Positions 56,922-64,000 of a stretch of 64,000 nucleotides of DNA are shown here, piece by piece. Below the pieces are notes generated by a model. That model did not search any database, was not told the origin of the DNA, and saw nothing but the letters and a program-made list of their open reading frames with translations. Positions within the stretch are counted from its first letter, which is position 1; every line of letters starts with the position of its first letter. The stretch is from Desulfonatronum lacustre DSM 10312 (GTDB lineage: Bacteria > Desulfobacterota > Desulfovibrionia > Desulfovibrionales > Desulfonatronaceae). The stretch is from contig NZ_KI912608.1 in the NCBI RefSeq assembly GCF_000519265.1, forward strand, positions 3,071,313 to 3,135,312, given 5' to 3'. The translations under genes were made by a program, and so were the position numbers.

Positions 56922-58937
56922 TCAGGCATTTCCAACCTGTCCGGGGGTGGGGAAGGGGCACGTTGCCTTCATGCTTTCTTCCTTCTTGTTCTTTCGATGC
57001 TGCCAGAGCCCCAGGAGCACGACGATGCCGATGCCCAGGGCGTCGCTGAGCAGGTTGGGCTGGAAGCAGAGGAAGGTGGCACCGCCGAAGACGATCCATT
57101 CCAGGATAGTCGTACGGCGGATCAGGTAGAACATGGACCAGGCCGAGAAGGCCACCGTGCCCACGGCCGCTGCGAAGTAGACCGAGGCGATTTCGGTCCA
57201 TCCGGAGTCGCCCACCACTGCTTCATCCCAGCCGATGAACAGGGTCATGGCCGGTTCGTAGGCAAAAAGAAAGGGCATGACGTAGAGCAGCTTGGAGAAC
57301 TTAAATGCCGTCCAGCCCGTCTTCCAGGGGTCGGACCCGGCTATGGCCGCGCCGGCATAGGCGGCCACGCAGACCGGTGGGGTGATGTTGGAGTTCTGGC
57401 TGAACCAGTAGACGATCATGTGCCCAGCGATCAGGCCCACGCCCATTTCGTGCAGGGCGGGCACGGCCAGCACGGCCACGATCAGGTACGAGGCCGTGAC
57501 CGGGACGCCCATGCCCAGGACCAGCGAGGCCAGGGCGATGAGCACCAGGGCCGGGAACAGATGGCCGCCGGACAGGGAGATGATGATGTCCGAGAACTTC
57601 AAACCGATCCCGCTCAAGGCGATGGTGCCCACGATGATCCCGATCACGCCCACGGTGGCCCCAATGACCAGGGTGCTCTGCGCACCGGCGACCAAGGCCT
57701 CCCAAATCTGTTTCGGCCCCATCCGGAATTCCGGGTCGAACCAGCTGATGACAATACAGGACAGCGTGGCCCAGAACGCGGCGTTGCCCGGGGAGTAACC
57801 GTAAAGCATCATGGCCACGATGACCACCAGAGGCAGACATTTATACCAGTGCTTCTTGAAGATGGCCGAAGCCGAGGGCATGTCGTCCAGGTTCAGCCCC
57901 TTGATGTTCAGCTTCTTGGCCTCGAAGTGGATCATGGTGAACACGGATAAAAAGTACAGGATGGCCGGAAAGATGGAGATGAGCATGATCTGCACGTAGG
58001 GCGTGTTGGTCAGCTCGGCCATGATGAAGCCGCCTGCGCCCATGATCGGCGGCATGAACATCCCGCCGATGGATGCCGCCGGTTCGATGGCCCCGGCCAC
58101 ATGGGGCCGGAATCCGGCCCGTTTCATCAGAGGGATGGTAAAGGCCCCGGTGGTCACGGTGTTGGCGATGGCCGATCCGGAGACCGAGCCGAAAAAGGCC
58201 GAGGCAATGACGCAGACCTTGGCCGGCCCGCCCACGGCCCGACCGGCCAGGGCTAGGGGCCAGTCGATAAAAAAGCGTCCCACCCCGGATTTTTGCAGAA
58301 ACGCTCCGAAAAAGATGAACAGGATCACGTAGGTGACCAGGACGCTGGCCATGACCCCGAACACCCCGTCCTGGGTCAGGTAGAGGTAGGGGGCCAGACG
58401 GTCGATGTCGAAGCCCCGGTGGGCGATGGCTGACGGGAAATAGGGGCCGAAGTAGCCGTAAACCAGGAACAGCAAGCCGCCCATGGTGATGGACCAGCCC
58501 AGGACGCGGCGGCAGACCTCCAGGGAGATGATGATCCCCACCACGGAAACCCAGATGTCCAACTGGGTTTCCATCCCGGTGCGATAGTTCAGGTTCTCGA
58601 ACTCGAAGATCCAGTAGCCCACCACCCCGGCGGAGACCAGGGCCAGCAGAATGTCCACCACCGTGGGCCGGGTCTGGTTGGATCGCCTCCAGAACGGAAA
58701 GGACAGAAAGATCATGATGTACGTCAGAAAAACGTACAGGCCGCGGTGATACTGGTCACCCACCGGACGCACCCCGGCGGCGTAAAAATAGAACACGACC
58801 ATGCACAGCCCCATGATGGAGACCAGCCATTTCCAGAAACCGGTCAGCTTGCGGCCGGTCTTGGCGTCCTTGGATTGTATCCGTTTCAGTTCTTCCTTGC
58901 GGGCGGCGGACATTTCCTGGAGCTGAGGGTCGGTCAT
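56922..58937 (-). CDS. TRAP transporter fused permease (TAXI type)
   Basis: 671 residues with many membrane segments. The N-terminal four TM are the small-permease part, and the rest is the large DctM-type part (AFFGSVSGSAIANTVTTGAFTIPLMKR, PASIGGMFMPPIMGAGGFIMAE, GMGVPVTASYLIVAVLAVPAL). Fused permeases are typical for TAXI systems. Start chosen at 58937 (GGAGA before it). It imports a small organic acid or amino acid using ion gradients; substrate not predictable. The TAXI binding protein gene is upstream, separated by a stable hairpin. Confidence 0.93.
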   Translation of the reverse strand: MTDPQLQEMSAARKEELKRIQSKDAKTGRKLTGFWKWLVSIMGLCMVVFYFYAAGVRPVGDQYHRGLYVFLTYIMIFLSFPFWRRSNQTRPTVVDILLALVSAGVVGYWIFEFENLNYRTGMETQLDIWVSVVGIIISLEVCRRVLGWSITMGGLLFLVYGYFGPYFPSAIAHRGFDIDRLAPYLYLTQDGVFGVMASVLVTYVILFIFFGAFLQKSGVGRFFIDWPLALAGRAVGGPAKVCVIASAFFGSVSGSAIANTVTTGAFTIPLMKRAGFRPHVAGAIEPAASIGGMFMPPIMGAGGFIMAELTNTPYVQIMLISIFPAILYFLSVFTMIHFEAKKLNIKGLNLDDMPSASAIFKKHWYKCLPLVVIVAMMLYGYSPGNAAFWATLSCIVISWFDPEFRMGPKQIWEALVAGAQSTLVIGATVGVIGIIVGTIALSGIGLKFSDIIISLSGGHLFPALVLIALASLVLGMGVPVTASYLIVAVLAVPALHEMGVGLIAGHMIVYWFSQNSNITPPVCVAAYAGAAIAGSDPWKTGWTAFKFSKLLYVMPFLFAYEPAMTLFIGWDEAVVGDSGWTEIASVYFAAAVGTVAFSAWSMFYLIRRTTILEWIVFGGATFLCFQPNLLSDALGIGIVVLLGLWQHRKNKKEESMKATCPFPTPGQVGNA

Positions 58938-58982
58938 TCGTGGGTCTCCGGGCTTGGGGTGGGGGGGCAAAGAGGACGCAAT

Positions 58983-59014
58983 AATCCCCGGAACGCCTCA
59001 AGGCGTCCGGGGAT
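58983..59014. promoter_or_regulatory. Intercistronic hairpin, TAXI gene to TRAP permease
   Basis: AATCCCCGG-A-ACGCC / GGCGT-CCGGGGATT, 14 paired bases with a single bulge and a 4-base loop; no T-run, so more likely an mRNA-stabilising or processing hairpin that lets the binding protein be made in excess. Confidence 0.7.
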
Positions 59015-59038
59015 TGTCGCTGTAAGATTACGCGAGGG

Positions 59039-60028
59039 CTAGGGCTTGTGTTCGTCGGGGATGGTCAGGCCCTGCTCGGTCCAGAACTTGTAGGCTCCTG
59101 GATGCAAGGCAACGGAGGCACCGGTCAGGCCGCCTTGAATGGACATTTCCCGGGCCGCGGCATGGGCCGTGACCATGTGCTGCAAGCCTTCCGGAGAGTA
59201 AATAATCTTTAGGGACTCGTAGACGATGTCGTCGCTGACGCCGGCGTTGGTCATCCAGAAGGTGGAATCCTGAAAGGTCACAACGGGCTCGCCTTGGCCC
59301 CGGTAGGTGTCCGCTGGAATCTCGACTCTGGCGTAGAAGGGGAAGGCGTCGTAAAATCCGCTTGCCTCGGCGTCATGATGCAGATTCACGAGGGCGATGC
59401 TGTCCTGGGTCGCGGCCTCGATGATGGAGGCGTTGGGGTAGCCCACGAGGACCCAGAAGGCGTCGATCTTGCCGTCCCGGAACGCGGAGGCTGCCGGGGA
59501 ATAGCCCAGGAACTGCGGGCTGATGTCGTCCCAGAGTCCCATGTGGCGGAAAAAGCGCTCCGCGGCCAGGGCCGCGCCGGAACCGGCGTTGCCCACGGCG
59601 ACGCGTTTGCCGGCCAGATCCTTGGCCGAGGTGATCCCGGCGTCCGCGCGTACGACCAACTGGGCCGGAGCGCCGTATAGGTAGCCCATGGTTCGCACGT
59701 TGGTGTATTGCCGGTCGTCGTTGGTCAGCTTGCCGAGGCGGCCCAGATAGGCGTCTCCGGAGTAGACGATGCCGAAGTCCACCTGACCGGCATGCAGGCG
59801 GCGCAGATTTTCACCGGAGCCGCCGGAGCCCTCGGAGGAAATTTCCACGTTGGGCAAGGCCCTGGAGAGATAAATGGCGATGCCGTTGGCGAAATAGTTG
59901 AACGTGCCTCCGGTGGGGCCGCCGCCAAAGGCCAGAAAGGTGCTGCGCTGGGCCGAGGCGGGGGAGGTTCCGATGCACAGGGCCAACAGCGCCAGTCCCG
60001 TCAGGACGATCTTCAGTTTCGACTTCAT
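59039..60028 (-). CDS. TAXI-family TRAP transporter solute-binding protein
   Basis: About 329 residues with a signal peptide (MKSKLKIVLTGLALLALCIGTSPASA). The TAXI-type segments STFLAFGGGPTGGTFNYFANGIA, EISSEGSGGSGENLRRLHAGQVDFGIVYS and AAERFFRHMGLWDDISPQFLG are present. It carries the substrate to the fused permease. Two adjacent ATGs (60031, 60028) follow AAGGAGA; spacing favours the second. First gene of the TRAP operon. Confidence 0.94.
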   Translation of the reverse strand: MKSKLKIVLTGLALLALCIGTSPASAQRSTFLAFGGGPTGGTFNYFANGIAIYLSRALPNVEISSEGSGGSGENLRRLHAGQVDFGIVYSGDAYLGRLGKLTNDDRQYTNVRTMGYLYGAPAQLVVRADAGITSAKDLAGKRVAVGNAGSGAALAAERFFRHMGLWDDISPQFLGYSPAASAFRDGKIDAFWVLVGYPNASIIEAATQDSIALVNLHHDAEASGFYDAFPFYARVEIPADTYRGQGEPVVTFQDSTFWMTNAGVSDDIVYESLKIIYSPEGLQHMVTAHAAAREMSIQGGLTGASVALHPGAYKFWTEQGLTIPDEHKP

Positions 60029-60031
60029 CAT

Positions 60032-60427
60032 GCTCTCCTTGGCTGGAAGGTTTGCTTTGGAGGGGGTCCCTCCGGATTGCCATTGAAGAGTCTTGCATGG
60101 AGAACCGATCTTTCGTCAAGGCTCCCCCATGAATGGAGGATATCGATCGGTAAACGATCGTCGCGTCCGGTTGAAAAACCAGCAGCTCACGTGAAATTAT
60201 GAACAAGGAGGAAAAAAGAGGTAATGAAGGAGATAAGCGTGCCCGTGGTCCGGGAAGTGCCGCCTGGAATCGTATCGTGAGGAAGCCCGGAATTCTGAAG
60301 AAGGCTTTGACTGCGAACGCTGCCGCAAGTGGCTGAGCACGGCGGGATGATATTTTGGCTTACTTGAGGACTTCAGGAAAGAATGTGGTGAACGGGACGG
60401 ACTGGATCAAGCCCAGAAGAAAGAAGG
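60032..60427. other. Intergenic region, M23 gene and TAXI gene
   Basis: About 396 bp. On the + strand, 60237-60350 is open and reads ACPWSGKCRLESYREEARN then FDCERCRKWL before its TGA, a cysteine pattern that looks protein-like but has no start codon. A short ATG frame (60199) ends after 27 codons. No other gene is credible; the TAXI promoter must be here. Confidence 0.4.
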
Positions 60428-61333
60428 TCAGTTCAGAATATAGCGCATAGGATCCACGGGAATGCCGTTGAGGCGGACCTCGTAGTGCAGATGGGGGCCG
60501 GTGGTGCGGCCGGTGTTGCCCATATGGCCGATGAGTTCGCCTCGGCTGACTTTCTGGCCGGCCTTTACCGCGAATTGCTGCAAATGAGCATACAGGGTGA
60601 CGATCCCGGAACCGTGGTCAATGGCCACCGTCAGACCGTAGGCCCCGTCGCGTTCCGCGGAGAGCACCCGTCCATCGGCCGAGGAGTAGATCGGGGTTCC
60701 TATGGGGCCGGCGATATCCAGCCCTCTGTGCAGCTCCCGGCGATCCGTGAACGGGGAGCGGCGATAACCGAACTCGGAGGTGACCCAGCCCTCGGTGGGC
60801 CAGATGGAGGGAGTGGACGCGAAAAAGCTTTGGTTGTCCCGCAATGTGGCCAGCAATTCCTCTTGGCGGAGTTCTTCGAGTTTGGCCTCGGCCTGGAGTT
60901 GCTCCAGGAAGCCGTGCATCTTTCTGACCAACAGTTCTTGTCGGTGGGCCGTCAGATACTGGTCCGAAAAGTCCATCCGTTCGACCCCGCCCAAGGGGGT
61001 CGTGGTCGGGACATGGCCGGGATCAAGGTTGGCCATCACCCGAACCTTGGCGTTGAAGTCCGCCACATGGAGTATCTGGTCCTCCAGATTTTTGATCTTT
61101 TCGGTCAGGGCCATGAATTGGCGGTGCTGGTTTTCCAGGTCGCGTTGGGCCTGTTCCAGCCTGGCTTGGGCCGAGTCGGCATGCAGGGTCGTGTTGTAGA
61201 AGTAGATGTTCAGGGCCAATGAAGACAAAAAAATACCGGCCACCAGAAGACAGACCCAGATGCGAAGCGTAAAGGTCTTGCAGGTGCCGGCTTTATCCTT
61301 GAAAACGAGGACTTGGTATTTTTTGCGAATCAT
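60428..61333 (-). CDS. M23-family metallopeptidase, membrane anchored
   Basis: 301 residues. Cytoplasmic start, one TM at about 25-47 (VCLLVAGIFLSSLALNIYF), a coiled-coil of about 60 residues (SAQARLEQAQRDLENQHRQF), and an M23 domain at about 190-300 with zinc ligands in HRGLDIAGP and GPHLHYEVRLNG; the LYAHL segment is present. It cuts peptidoglycan cross-links (lysostaphin/DipM-like) in the periplasm. The ATG has only a weak ribosome site (GAGAGC). Confidence 0.92.
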   Translation of the reverse strand: MIRKKYQVLVFKDKAGTCKTFTLRIWVCLLVAGIFLSSLALNIYFYNTTLHADSAQARLEQAQRDLENQHRQFMALTEKIKNLEDQILHVADFNAKVRVMANLDPGHVPTTTPLGGVERMDFSDQYLTAHRQELLVRKMHGFLEQLQAEAKLEELRQEELLATLRDNQSFFASTPSIWPTEGWVTSEFGYRRSPFTDRRELHRGLDIAGPIGTPIYSSADGRVLSAERDGAYGLTVAIDHGSGIVTLYAHLQQFAVKAGQKVSRGELIGHMGNTGRTTGPHLHYEVRLNGIPVDPMRYILN

Positions 61334-61427
61334 TGTGCTCTCGAAATGCTTTGAGGTGCATTGGATGCTGAAGGGGTGGGGATACTGATGAACATCGCTG
61401 AGACGAGCAGGTCAGCCTCACGATTCG

Positions 61428-62195
61428 TCATTGCAGATGAGCACCTAATTGACTTCGATGCAGTACGTCAAGCTGCCAGCGCTTCAGAGCTCCATAAACG
61501 CTGCCGTGCATGGCCGAATCCTGGGACAAGATGGTCCGCAGCCAGGCCTCGGTCCTGGCCCGCTCGCTGTTGGTGGCCGAGGGGCAGGGGTTGCTCCACA
61601 CGTGCAGCTTCCATTGGGCCGCGGCGCGGCGGATCATGGGCTTTTCCAGCAGGAGCAGGGGCCGAATCAAGACCAATTCGCCACCGAAATACTCCTCCTT
61701 GGGTGACAGCCCTTCCACTCGTCCGTTGCGAAACAGATTCATGAAGAATGTCTGCACCAGATCGTCGGCGTTGTGGCCCAGGGCCAGGTGGGTCAGGCCA
61801 TAGTGCTTGCACAGCTCGAAAAGGCGCTTGCGTCGGTGCCAGGCGCACAAAAAGCAGGGCGAGTTTTTCCGGTTTTCAGGGCCGTGGGCCATGGGACCGT
61901 AGTCGGTGATCTCGGCGTGCAGGGCCACGCCATGCGCTGCTGTCCACGGCGCCAGCGGAGCATGGCTGGTCGCGTCGAACCCGGGATTGAGATGAATGGC
62001 CATCACTTCGAAGGGAAACGGAACGATGCGTTGGCGCAGCAAGAGCACTTGCAGCAAAATCCAACTGTCCACCCCCCCGGATACAGCCACCCCGACCCGG
62101 GCTCCGGGCCAGATCATGCCCGTGCGCTGCATCAACAGGCCGGTGGGACCGAGGCATTTTTTCTGGGCAAAAGTCAGCTTTCCGAGGCGGCTCAT
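61428..62195 (-). CDS. TtcA-like PP-loop tRNA-modifying protein
   Basis: 255 residues. The PP-loop SGGVDS lies at 39-44; CFLCAWHRRKRLF gives the C-x2-C and a third cysteine in NPCPSATNSERA, as in TtcA, where they hold an Fe-S cluster used to thiolate cytidine 32 of tRNA. AAGGA precedes the ATG. The wider family also includes other tRNA thiolases, so TtcA-like is as far as sequence alone goes. Confidence 0.85.
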   Translation of the reverse strand: MSRLGKLTFAQKKCLGPTGLLMQRTGMIWPGARVGVAVSGGVDSWILLQVLLLRQRIVPFPFEVMAIHLNPGFDATSHAPLAPWTAAHGVALHAEITDYGPMAHGPENRKNSPCFLCAWHRRKRLFELCKHYGLTHLALGHNADDLVQTFFMNLFRNGRVEGLSPKEEYFGGELVLIRPLLLLEKPMIRRAAAQWKLHVWSNPCPSATNSERARTEAWLRTILSQDSAMHGSVYGALKRWQLDVLHRSQLGAHLQ

Positions 62196-62408
62196 TCAAA
62201 GAATCCTTCGGGAAAAGGATGAAAGGATGGGGTCAAGTCTGCTCTTGGCTTTTGTAGTTCGAACGGATGGTAAAAACATTACGGGTTGAATATTCCGGAG
62301 CATGAAGTGCCGCCGGTCGGTGCCGTATGTCACATCCCGCCAGGATAAGGCAATCCCGGTGCGTCGAGGAAATCCGGCGTGCATGGCTGCCGGCGCGGAT
62401 CGCCCGGC

Positions 62409-63494
62409 TCAGTGCTGCCCGACCATGGAGGCGAGACTTTCCGACAAGCGGCGTAGTTCGTCGCTTTCCTCGAGACCGTCCAGGAAGCGTCGGGGGATGC
62501 CGGTGAGGCCTGTTTGGGCGCCGACGAGCGCGCCGGTCAGGATGGAGCGGGCCTGGTTCTGGCCTCCGCCGTTGAGCGCGTGCAGCACCGCGGACTCGAA
62601 GTCGTCGTGGAACCTGGCGGCAAGGTAGTATGCCGCCGGGAGCATGTGGTAGATGGCGCAGGGCATGCCGTAGACCAGGGAGACCTTCCAGGCCGGTTCG
62701 ATGCGGATATCCGGGTCCACCGCCGCGGCGGCCATGTAGGAAGGGGAGAGCAAGGCATCCGGCGAGGCGAAGAGACCGGCGCGGGGCGGTTCGGGTTGGC
62801 CCGGTGCCGGGGGCTGGAGATTGTCGGTGGTCACGGCGTGAAAGGGCAGTTCTCCGGACTTGACCAGGTCCATGAGCCTGGAGGACAGGTTCGCGTCCAG
62901 GGTGTGGCCCCGGACCAGCAGGCCGAGCACGGCGCCGAAGGCCACGGTCATGGACACCACCAGTGCGTTGGCCTGGGTCAGGACGGTGTTGTCGGCCACG
63001 GCCACGGCCAACTCCCGGGGTTGGAACGCGTAGCGGACGGCGATGGCCAGGGTGCGCTCGATGGCCTCCGTGGTGTCGGCCTCGCCCCCGGTCCGGTCCC
63101 AGGACAGGCCCAGCTTCACCCGGCGTCGCCAGGCCTCGCGGATCGACTGGCTGGTGTATCCCCCCGGGCCGCTGACTGGCGCGCCGTCCAGCAGCGGAAA
63201 GAGATCCTCTTCCAGGCGGCGGCAAAAATTCTTTTTGTCGTACCCCCCGCATTCAACAAGGGAACGAAGCGTCAGCTTCAGGATGAAGCCCGCCTGGGAA
63301 AGCTGCCCCGCCTTGAGTCCCTCGTGGTATCGGCCCGGTTTGGGGTCGGTATAGTCGCTGATCCATTCTCCGTAGTCGCGCCGCAGCTCGGCAAGATCGT
63401 AGTACCAGTGCGGCCCGAGTCCCAGGGCGTCCCCGATGAAGGCCCCCATGAGGGCCCCGGCCGCGCGATCCCGAATATTCGTGTTCGTCGACAT
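62409..63494 (-). CDS. ADP-ribosylglycohydrolase-like protein with altered metal site
   Basis: 361 residues. N-terminal GAFIGDALGLGPHWYYD (GDALG at 21-25) is the ARH signature, but the second motif reads ADTTEAIERTLAIAV instead of TDDTxM, and the C-terminal GGDTDTN is replaced by NGGGQNQARSILTGALVGA, so the DxD metal ligand is absent. Start at 63494 after GGAGG. Either a binding protein or a distinct hydrolase. The first ARH in this window (2794-3738) has all ligands intact. Confidence 0.8.
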   Translation of the reverse strand: MSTNTNIRDRAAGALMGAFIGDALGLGPHWYYDLAELRRDYGEWISDYTDPKPGRYHEGLKAGQLSQAGFILKLTLRSLVECGGYDKKNFCRRLEEDLFPLLDGAPVSGPGGYTSQSIREAWRRRVKLGLSWDRTGGEADTTEAIERTLAIAVRYAFQPRELAVAVADNTVLTQANALVVSMTVAFGAVLGLLVRGHTLDANLSSRLMDLVKSGELPFHAVTTDNLQPPAPGQPEPPRAGLFASPDALLSPSYMAAAAVDPDIRIEPAWKVSLVYGMPCAIYHMLPAAYYLAARFHDDFESAVLHALNGGGQNQARSILTGALVGAQTGLTGIPRRFLDGLEESDELRRLSESLASMVGQH

Positions 63495-63591
63495 GTTCCG
63501 ATCCTCCATGCTCTTGTCAGGCGATTAGCGGTTGTCGCGTTTTCCTCTTGCGACTCAAGAACAGACGTACCCCTCGTACGACCGCGGCGAT

Positions 63592-64000
63592 CTATCCATC
63601 TTGTTTGTATGTCATTTTGACAAGACTGGACAGCAAAGCAGAATGCTCCTCCTGATAACCAGCCCCCATTAAAATCTCAAGCCATATCCCATCGGCCGCG
63701 TATCTCAGAACTTGCAGCATTTGGTCTGAATCCGTGTCGTGATGCACTCTTTGTTTTTCTTTCATCCACTCGTTATACATGGACTTTAAATGTGGCTCGG
63801 ATAAGGCGTAGATGGCAAAAGATACCCACTGTTCTTTCCGCCCTGAAGCAACGTCTTGCCGGATTGAATTGATATAAGCCCTGGTAAATTGTCCATATTC
63901 TACAGGATCTTCAGCCATCAATCTGTCAAGTTCAGTATCCAGCTGATCTACAAAATACCTTGATACGGCCTCGCCAAGTTGATTCTTGTTCTTGAAATGA
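63592..64000 (-). CDS. TetR-family transcriptional regulator (5' end outside the window)
   Basis: At least 136 codons; the start lies past 64000. The visible part begins HFKNKNQLGEAVSRYFVDQLD, the end of the TetR helix-turn-helix with the usual FKNK, followed by an all-helical ligand-binding C-terminal domain (EYGQFTRAYINSIRQDV ... LRYAADGIWLEILMGAG). Composition is noticeably more AT-rich than its neighbours, so recent acquisition is possible. Downstream, 98 bp separate it from the ARH gene on the same strand. Confidence 0.85.
   Translation of the reverse strand, partial: HFKNKNQLGEAVSRYFVDQLDTELDRLMAEDPVEYGQFTRAYINSIRQDVASGRKEQWVSFAIYALSEPHLKSMYNEWMKEKQRVHHDTDSDQMLQVLRYAADGIWLEILMGAGYQEEHSALLSSLVKMTYKQDG

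Noticed and set aside
62215-62290. Possible remnant of a REP-associated transposase region (GGGGTCAAGTCTGCTCTTGGC)-like motif
   Set aside because: The short resemblance is seen only once here, with no inverted partner or coding remnant.

Overview
The window looks like a chromosomal segment of a GC-rich, Gram-negative sulfate-reducing bacterium, most likely order Desulfovibrionales (Desulfonatronum/Desulfovibrio-like). This is inference from gene content: a siroheme decarboxylase (alternative heme pathway) next to hemL, cbiG and cobJ, a MucR-type zinc-finger regulator, a TAXI-type TRAP transporter with fused permease, LPS heptose genes (hldD, GT9), and several PAS-rich histidine kinases. Apart from four tRNA/terminator neighbourhoods it is densely packed with protein genes, mostly on the minus strand.

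Layout. 1-4.3 kb: end of an aminotransferase, a BCCT transporter with a universal stress protein, and a BrnT-like toxin / RHH antitoxin / ADP-ribosylglycohydrolase operon. 4.4-12.8 kb: glycosyltransferases, rpe, glpX, an acyl-CoA synthetase with an unknown partner, hldD. 13.3-18.5 kb: mucR, then ahbB-hemL-cbiG-cobJ (tetrapyrrole branch), then an RRM protein. 18.9-19.1 kb: tRNA-Asp and tRNA-Val. 19.1-22.7 kb: a very large XRE-PAS-GAF histidine kinase. 22.9-25.9 kb: rrf2-metY-cysK sulfur assimilation operon with a palindromic operator candidate. 26-33.2 kb: an internally deleted AAA-ATPase gene, a hybrid kinase with repeat-derived in-frame insertions, its PhnD-like binding protein, a GGDEF remnant, alr and two unknown proteins. 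33.7-43.9 kb: SLC13 permease, RluA, FG-GAP lipoprotein-like protein, Sun-type methyltransferase, ClC channel, ribF. 44-52.7 kb: tRNA-Leu, YkgJ protein, M16 protease, EVE protein, DUF4139 protein, gapA, GAF protein. 53-64 kb: Sel1 protein, hybrid kinase, trmL, TRAP transporter, M23 peptidase, TtcA-like protein, an atypical ADP-ribosylglycohydrolase, and the start-truncated end of a TetR regulator.

The most unusual layer is repeats. Three ~181-bp miniature transposable elements with GTAACTACTCAG terminal inverted repeats carry 8-bp target duplications (two perfect); their GTAA ends and 8-bp duplications match the known behaviour of IS66-family elements, but no transposase is present here. One sits exactly at the last codon of an ADP-ribosylglycohydrolase gene and supplies a replacement stop codon without changing the protein; one sits in a terminator A-tract; one is nested in a second repeat. 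That second class consists of hairpin-like intergenic elements built from GAAATCG/GATTCCG-type 6-bp units (five sites). A third family is a 125-bp element (two full copies, one half copy) placed just 3' of genes. In addition, minisatellite-like DNA has been absorbed in frame into the receiver and ATPase domains of a hybrid kinase.
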